From Spirochaetales bacterium (GTDB lineage: Bacteria; Spirochaetota; Spirochaetia; JC444; Marispirochaetaceae): DNA of 64,000 nt. Every line of letters starts with the position of its first letter. Position 1 is the stretch's first letter. Under the pieces are notes generated by a model. It ran no database searches and had not been told where the DNA came from. It saw only the letters and a program-made list of their open reading frames with translations. The translations under genes were made by a program, and so were the position numbers. This document shows positions 57,997-64,000 of the stretch, piece by piece. The stretch spans positions 1 through 64,000 of the forward strand of contig JAFGQL010000064.1 in assembly GCA_016935695.1 (NCBI GenBank). The letters are read 5' to 3'.

Positions 57997-59022
57997 ATGA
58001 AGAATTTATGCCCCCGTATCGCCGCTGTATGCGCTATTGCCGTACTGTTGGCCGTTGTCGCGTCCTGTTCGGGAACCCCGTCCCTGGATGAAGGACTGTA
58101 TGCAAAGATAGAAACGAACAGGGGAGACATATACCTGTTCCTTGAATATGAAAAAATGCCTCTGACGGTATCCAACTTTGTCGGTCTGGCGGAAGGGAGC
58201 TTTTCCCATTCCCGGGGCGATGATACCCCCTTTTATGACGGGCTGACCTTTCACCGGGTAATTGATGAGTTCATGATCCAGGGAGGCTGCCCCAAAGGTG
58301 ACGGTACCGGCGGTCCCGGGTATACCTTTCCCGATGAGTTCCATCCTGATCTGCGTCATAACGGTCCCGGAATACTCTCCATGGCAAATGCGGGGCCGAA
58401 TACCAACGGCAGTCAGTTCTTTATCACCCATGTCCCGACAGACTGGCTCGACGGTAAACATGCTGTCTTTGGCCATGTTGCGGAAGGAATGGATGTTGTA
58501 AACTCCATAGTCCAGGGTGACCAGATAAAAAAGGTGAAGATCCTGCGTATCGGCGACGGCGCCAAAGCCTTTGCGGTGACAGAAGAGGAGTTTCAAGCCT
58601 TGTCGGATAAAGGTTTTGAACGACAGATGGAGCAGGCCCGGGTCAAGCTGGAAAACGACCTGGCGCTTATAGAGGAGCAGTTTCCCGATGCCGCGGTTAC
58701 TGATTCCGGTCTCAAGTATGAAATCATCACCCGGGGCAGCGGGAGCGCAACCCCTCAGTCTGATTCAACAGTTGATATCTACTTTGAGCTGAAACTTCTG
58801 GACGGCACCCTGATTGATTCGAACATGGGAAAGGAACCGGTTTCCTTCGTACTGAATCAGGTCATTCCCGGCTGGAGCGAAGGTCTTTCCATGATGCGCA
58901 GGGGGGAAACCAGACGCCTCATAATCCCTCCGGAACTGGGCTATGGTTCTCAGGGCTATCCCGGGGTCATTCCTCCGGACGCCTATCTGGTGTTCACTGT
59001 TGAACTGATTTCATTTGAATAA
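57997..59022 (+). CDS. Cyclophilin-FKBP dual-family peptidyl-prolyl isomerase, lipoprotein
   Basis: Lipobox VLLAVVASC; cyclophilin [28 protein letters not shown]-terminal [36 protein letters not shown]. Confidence 0.93.
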   Translation: MKNLCPRIAAVCAIAVLLAVVASCSGTPSLDEGLYAKIETNRGDIYLFLEYEKMPLTVSNFVGLAEGSFSHSRGDDTPFYDGLTFHRVIDEFMIQGGCPKGDGTGGPGYTFPDEFHPDLRHNGPGILSMANAGPNTNGSQFFITHVPTDWLDGKHAVFGHVAEGMDVVNSIVQGDQIKKVKILRIGDGAKAFAVTEEEFQALSDKGFERQMEQARVKLENDLALIEEQFPDAAVTDSGLKYEIITRGSGSATPQSDSTVDIYFELKLLDGTLIDSNMGKEPVSFVLNQVIPGWSEGLSMMRRGETRRLIIPPELGYGSQGYPGVIPPDAYLVFTVELISFE

Positions 59023-59037
59023 GGAAGGAGCTGTACA

Positions 59038-59979
59038 ATGCAGGACGGACTGTACGCGAAAATAACCACAAACAAAGGGGACATAATTGCTTCCCTGGAA
59101 TATAAAAAGGTGCCTGTGACGGTATCCAATTTCGTCGGATTGGCCGAAGGTACCATTGATCATTCACGGGGAGAAGGAACCCCGTTTTATGACGGACTTA
59201 CGTTTCACCGGGTCATCCCCGATTTCATGATACAGACCGGCTGTCCCCAGGGAACAGGTACCGGCGGGCCGGGCTACCGCTTTGCCGATGAGTTTCATCC
59301 CGACTTGAAGCACAAGGGCCCCGGTGTCCTTTCCATGGCAAATGCAGGCCCCGGCACCAACGGCAGCCAGTTTTTCATTACCCATGTTAAAACCGACTGG
59401 CTGGACGGAAAGCATGCTGTGTTCGGCTTTGTGACAGAAGGCCAGGCTGTCGTTGATGCCATAGAGCAGGGCGATACCATCGAGGGTGTAGAGATACTGC
59501 GTGTAGGAGACGAGGCTGAATCCTTTTTTGTGACCCAGGAGAGTTTCGAGGCTATGCAGGCCGAGGCTGCCACAGCAGCAAAAAGCGCGCAAGAACGCGC
59601 CGACAAGGACATAATTGCCGTGATCGAGGCCCGCTTCAAAGACGGAAAGAAGACCGCCACGGGGATCTGGTACAAGATACTCAAAGAAGGTTCAGGAGCC
59701 ACGCCTCCAAAAGGAGCCCAGGTGAGTGTTCATTATACCGGCATGTTCCTTGACGGAAAGGTGTTCGACAGTTCCATTGCCCGGGGCACGCCTTTCACAT
59801 TTCCCGCGGGTGCCGGCCGTGTAATTCCCGGCTGGGATGAGACGGTACTTGCCATGAAAAAGGGCGAAATGCGGAGTATTGTCCTTCCGCCAGGGCTGGC
59901 ATACGGCAGCGCAGGAGCGGGAGGCGTTATTCCTCCGAACGCTTACCTGGCATTTGAAATTGAGCTTCTGGATTTCTGA
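59038..59979 (+). CDS. Cyclophilin-FKBP dual-family peptidyl-prolyl isomerase, no signal peptide
   Basis: 313 aa; same architecture: [27 protein letters not shown] and [65 protein letters not shown]. Confidence 0.94.
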   Translation: MQDGLYAKITTNKGDIIASLEYKKVPVTVSNFVGLAEGTIDHSRGEGTPFYDGLTFHRVIPDFMIQTGCPQGTGTGGPGYRFADEFHPDLKHKGPGVLSMANAGPGTNGSQFFITHVKTDWLDGKHAVFGFVTEGQAVVDAIEQGDTIEGVEILRVGDEAESFFVTQESFEAMQAEAATAAKSAQERADKDIIAVIEARFKDGKKTATGIWYKILKEGSGATPPKGAQVSVHYTGMFLDGKVFDSSIARGTPFTFPAGAGRVIPGWDETVLAMKKGEMRSIVLPPGLAYGSAGAGGVIPPNAYLAFEIELLDF

Positions 59980-59991
59980 CGGCGCAAGGGG

Positions 59992-61068
59992 TTATTCCAG
60001 TGAGGAAAACCCCTTGTCTGCATCTTCCACATACACAGACAGTTCCTCTGACGCTTTTCTCAATTCTTCCAGAGTAGCCTGTTCCAGAGCGTTTTCCAGT
60101 TCCGATGTTTTCAGGCGGGCTATTTCCAGCTGAAGATGGCGCAATCCCTGGACTGATGAATCCAGCCTCAGTGTGATAATTTCCCTGCGTTCCTCCAGTT
60201 TCCGTACCGACTGTTCGTGACGGGACAGGGTTTGCAGGGTCTTTCCGTATTCTATGCGAAGCGTCTCTGATGCCGCAGCGGCCTGGCGGTCGGTCACCTC
60301 GCGAATCTGGCCGGTAATGGATGAAAGGGGGTGGGCTCTAAGGACCTCTTCGATTTCCACTTTTTTGCGGGCAAGTTCACCGATGCTTCGTACATATCCT
60401 TCAAGAACCGGCAGAATCTCTGCTGCCTGTTCCTGTATGATGAGGCCTCCGGATGAGAGGGCTTTCCGTATACCCTGTTCGAGTTCCTGTGCTTCCTGCA
60501 GCTCATTATTCCGGGCTCCGGAAGACGGTTGACGTACTCCTGCCTCCGAAAGCAGTCGTTTTTTCAGCCGGGCAAGTTTCGCGAAATGAGGCAGGGCGTG
60601 AATGCTCAACCCCATGGCCAACACGGCGGCGGGAATAAGCCACCATTGAAACCGTACCCCTGTTATGGCATTTATCATGAAAAGATAACCCGACACTGAA
60701 GCTGCCGCCGTCGCGTGCTGTCTGAACGCGCCCCGGGAGGCACAGAACCTGTGGAAAGCCGAAAGCCCCTTTTTACCCAGGCCTGTGAACTTTTTGATAT
60801 ACCGGGATTTGAACACGGTGTTGCGCAGGTGGGTATAATGATGGGCGATGCCTATTCCCCATGCACCAAGGGGATAGAGAAACCAGGGATGGTGACGCGT
60901 CAGAAACGCCCATAAAAAAAATAACAGACCGTTAACACAGGCGAATGCCAACAGGTGGGTTTTGAATGCCAGGCGTGCGCCATCGGCGTGCTGTTCAAGC
61001 TGCAGGTTATAATCCCCGGCCGCCCCAACATTGCGGTCGGCCGGACGGTTTTCTATCTGTTTTTCCAT
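59992..61068 (-). CDS. 2TM-domain/coiled-coil membrane protein of unknown function
   Basis: 358 aa; four hydrophobic segments including LLAFACVNGLLFFLWAFLTRHHPWFLYPLGAWGIGIAHHYTH (2TM-like), then a long coiled coil. Confidence 0.7.
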   Translation of the reverse strand: MEKQIENRPADRNVGAAGDYNLQLEQHADGARLAFKTHLLAFACVNGLLFFLWAFLTRHHPWFLYPLGAWGIGIAHHYTHLRNTVFKSRYIKKFTGLGKKGLSAFHRFCASRGAFRQHATAAASVSGYLFMINAITGVRFQWWLIPAAVLAMGLSIHALPHFAKLARLKKRLLSEAGVRQPSSGARNNELQEAQELEQGIRKALSSGGLIIQEQAAEILPVLEGYVRSIGELARKKVEIEEVLRAHPLSSITGQIREVTDRQAAAASETLRIEYGKTLQTLSRHEQSVRKLEERREIITLRLDSSVQGLRHLQLEIARLKTSELENALEQATLEELRKASEELSVYVEDADKGFSSLE

Positions 61069-61083
61069 GAAAAAAGCCTACGC

Positions 61084-63003
61084 TCATTTTCCTAAAAGAG
61101 CAAGGAATTCCTTCTGTTCCAGCACCTCTTTTTCCAACAGAACCCCGGCGATTTCTTTCAGTTTTTCCTGATGTTCTTCCAGAATCTGCAGGACACGCTC
61201 GTACCGGGAAGCTATGACCCGCGCAATCTCATCGTCTATGTACTGCTGGGTGGCTTCGGAATATTCCTTCTGCATGTAGGGGTTTTCCATAGGGTTCAGA
61301 AACTGGTTTCCCCGTTTTGTCAGCGCTACGTTTTTGAAGCGTTCGCTCATACCGTATTCGGTAATCATGTTGCGGACAATGTCGGTAGCCCTGGTGAGGT
61401 CGTTGGAAGCGCCTGTAGAGATCTTCTTGAAAATGAAGTCTTCCGCGGCGCGGCCTCCTAAGAGAACATCGATACGCCCCAAAAGCTCGTCTTCTGTCAT
61501 CAGGTACCGGTCTTCTTCGGGCATCTGCAGGGTGTAGCCGAGGGCACCCAGGCCTCTGGGGACGATGCTTATTTTGGTGACCGGATCCGCGCCTTCTGTC
61601 AACGCCGCGATCAGGGCGTGGCCTGTTTCGTGGTAGGCGATGACTTTCCGCTCCTTGGGGTTGATGAGTTTGTTCTTTTTTTCAAGGCCGGCAATGACTT
61701 TTTCTATGGCGTCGGAAAAGTCACTGTGGGCGACTTTTTTCCTGCCGTTTCGGACGGCAAGCAGGGCGGCTTCGTTGACAATGTTCGCCAGATCGGCCCC
61801 CACCATGCCCGGGGTCATTTTTGCCACCTGAGTAAGATCGATATCATCGCCGAGCTTCACGTTTTTTGAGTGAATTCGTAAAATTGCTTCCCGGCCCGCG
61901 GCATCGGGTTTGTCAACAAGGACCTGTCGGTCGAAACGGCCGGGGCGCAGGAGGGCCGGGTCGAGGATCTCCGGTCTGTTTGTCGCTGCGAGGATGATGA
62001 CACCGCTGGTGGCATCGAACCCGTCCATTTCCACTAAAAGCTGGTTGAGGGTCTGTTCACGCTCATCGTTGGATGAAATGGCGTTTGCCCTGCTTTTTCC
62101 GATGGCATCGAGTTCGTCTATGAAAATTATGCAGGGCGCTTTTTCCCGGGCCTGCTTGAACAGGTCCCTGACCCTGGCTGCGCCTACTCCCACGAACATT
62201 TCCACGAAATCTGCGCCGCTCATTCTGAAGAACGGTACATGGGCTACACCTGCTACCGCCCGGGCAAGCAGCGTTTTTCCTGTTCCCGGCACGCCGACCA
62301 GGAGTACACCTTTCGGAATTTTTCCGCCGATGGAGAGGTATTTATCGGGATTTTTAAGAAAATCTACAACTTCCTCCAGTTCGGCTTTTGCTTCATCCGC
62401 CCCGGCGACATCGGTAAAATCAACGCCGGTTTCACCTTCCGCCACAATTTTTGAACGGTTTCTGCCGAAGGTCATTGCGTTTTCGCCCATATTGCCGATA
62501 CGTTTGAACATGAAGCGCCAGAAGATGAACATGATACCCAGAGGCAGTACCCAGCTTAAAAGAAGATTCAGCATCACCGGCTCTTTTTTCACGATAGCCT
62601 CGTATACAATGCCTTTTTCGTCCAGAAGCGGTATAAATGACGGGTCATTGACAGGTACAGTACGGTATACGTCGGTCACACCGCCGAACCCGGTGTTTTG
62701 GGAGGTGCTTTGCGTAAAGCCCAGATAGTAATCATGTGTCAGCTGGACCCGCCGAATGGTGCCGTCCTCTACCAGGGTTTTGAATTGGCTGAAACTGATG
62801 ATCTGCTGCTGATTGACGGCCCTGTTCATGACAAGTTCGTTCACCAGAGTCAGGAGAACGAGTGCGGCGATGAAGTACCAGATAGAAAAGCGGAATTTTC
62901 CGTGACGGAACATGTCCATGAAGGATTCCGGTTCCTGATCAGAGTCTTTCTTTTTCCATTTGTCATCCGGCGGCTGCTTTGATTCCATCCTTATGTTCTC
63001 CAT
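61084..63003 (-). CDS. ftsH: ATP-dependent zinc metalloprotease FtsH
   Basis: 639 aa; [57 protein letters not shown], zinc motif HETGHAL. Confidence 0.97.
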   Translation of the reverse strand: MENIRMESKQPPDDKWKKKDSDQEPESFMDMFRHGKFRFSIWYFIAALVLLTLVNELVMNRAVNQQQIISFSQFKTLVEDGTIRRVQLTHDYYLGFTQSTSQNTGFGGVTDVYRTVPVNDPSFIPLLDEKGIVYEAIVKKEPVMLNLLLSWVLPLGIMFIFWRFMFKRIGNMGENAMTFGRNRSKIVAEGETGVDFTDVAGADEAKAELEEVVDFLKNPDKYLSIGGKIPKGVLLVGVPGTGKTLLARAVAGVAHVPFFRMSGADFVEMFVGVGAARVRDLFKQAREKAPCIIFIDELDAIGKSRANAISSNDEREQTLNQLLVEMDGFDATSGVIILAATNRPEILDPALLRPGRFDRQVLVDKPDAAGREAILRIHSKNVKLGDDIDLTQVAKMTPGMVGADLANIVNEAALLAVRNGRKKVAHSDFSDAIEKVIAGLEKKNKLINPKERKVIAYHETGHALIAALTEGADPVTKISIVPRGLGALGYTLQMPEEDRYLMTEDELLGRIDVLLGGRAAEDFIFKKISTGASNDLTRATDIVRNMITEYGMSERFKNVALTKRGNQFLNPMENPYMQKEYSEATQQYIDDEIARVIASRYERVLQILEEHQEKLKEIAGVLLEKEVLEQKEFLALLGK

Positions 63004-63118
63004 TGTGCGGTCTTAGGTTATAGCCCTTATTGTGTATACTGTTATCCTATGGTTTAAAAATAGGCACATCTGGTGTATTAAGCAAGAATCTTTTAGAATT
63101 ATTACTTCGGAGGTAGTA

Positions 63119-64000
63119 ATGAGTATTATCCTGTTGTCCGCCCTTGTGGTTGCTGCCGTGAGCTCCGGTTTCCTTTCCGTGTACGCGGCCCGGCGTTCGA
63201 ATACTCATCACTCAAACACCCTCTCGGCCATGCTGGCCCTCCTTATGCTGTGGTCCGCCGCCTATTTCCTTCAGCTTGTCCTTCCCGGTGTCGGCCTGAA
63301 ACTATTGTTCTCCAATATAACCTTTGTGTTTATTCCCTTTGTCCCGGTATTGTGGTTTGTGTTTTCAATGCAGTATGCGGGATACGAACAAAAGGTGACT
63401 GCCAAAAACATGTGGCCCCTTTTCTGTATTCCTGTCGGTGTCCAGTTTGGTATCTGGACAGACGCCCATCTCCACTGGTTCCGGGACGGAGTCATACTGG
63501 AAACCCAGGGACCTATTACCAATATTGTTATCGACTACTCCCACATTTTCTGGATTCACGCTACTTACTCCTATCTTCTTCTTTTTCTTGGGGTGTTTTT
63601 TATCATACGTAAAGTGATCAATACTCCCCAGGTGCCGGTAACCCAGGCGCTTCTTCTTCTTGGTGCCTGTTTTATTCCCTTTGCGGTAAACATGGTGTAT
63701 CTGTTTGTCAGGGGCACTACCAGCGATATCGTTGACTGGACCCCGGTGTCATTGTCCGCGTCGGGCATCATGCTGAGTTACGCTACCTTGAAATTCAGGC
63801 TTCTGGAACCGTCCCCCGTTGCGTATACCTACCTGTTTGAATCCATGAACGAGGGAATTCTTGTTCTTGACCATGAAAATACGGTGATAGACGCGAACCC
63901 CGCGGCGGCACTCCTTCTTTCCGTTCCCCTTCACATGATGATCGGGATGGACGCCATGAGCATTCCCGTGTTTGAACAGGACAGGGACATGTTGTCAGAA
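63119..64000 (+). CDS. 7TM (histidine kinase N-terminal) sensor protein with PAS start, truncated by window edge
   Basis: ATG 63119 after SD GGAGG; open to the window end for 294 codons. Multiple TM segments, HLHWFRDGVI, then FESMNEGILVLDHENTVIDANPAAALLL (PAS). Not in the ORF track because it is partial. Confidence 0.85.
   Translation, partial: MSIILLSALVVAAVSSGFLSVYAARRSNTHHSNTLSAMLALLMLWSAAYFLQLVLPGVGLKLLFSNITFVFIPFVPVLWFVFSMQYAGYEQKVTAKNMWPLFCIPVGVQFGIWTDAHLHWFRDGVILETQGPITNIVIDYSHIFWIHATYSYLLLFLGVFFIIRKVINTPQVPVTQALLLLGACFIPFAVNMVYLFVRGTTSDIVDWTPVSLSASGIMLSYATLKFRLLEPSPVAYTYLFESMNEGILVLDHENTVIDANPAAALLLSVPLHMMIGMDAMSIPVFEQDRDMLSE

Overview
Chromosomal window that looks spirochaetal, judging by a FlcA-like periplasmic flagellar collar protein, tandem cyclophilin-FKBP fusions and an alpha-2-macroglobulin/PBP1C pair. 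It is densely coding, with about 40 genes on both strands. I saw no tRNA, rRNA, CRISPR array, transposase or phage genes. Main blocks: (1) a SpoIIE-phosphatase/STAS/HATPase partner-switching set divergent from a pseudo-receiver/HATPase/cNMP-binding protein; (2) a MoxR-DUF58-transglutaminase-PQQ-propeller cluster; (3) gap; (4) pbpC and a giant alpha-2-macroglobulin; (5) TetR-MMPL/RND-LolA-like-OMP; (6) flcA; (7) glnK-amtB with a sigma-54-type promoter; (8) an Ig-like giant lipoprotein paired with a transglutaminase/TPR protein; (9) a PHP-glycosyltransferase fusion; (10) a Rex-like regulator with a Rex-type operator ahead of serC-serA-hybrid kinase; (11) ftsH. Genes run off both window ends (SpoIIE phosphatase on the left, 7TM sensor kinase on the right); the ORF track does not list either. 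I found no single clearly unprecedented system. The best leads are the Rex-operator/serine-biosynthesis unit, the glnK-amtB control region with a PII lacking Tyr51, the tri-domain partner-switching protein, and the two-gene giant lipoprotein/transglutaminase locus. All calls come from reading sequence and motifs; no database search was run.
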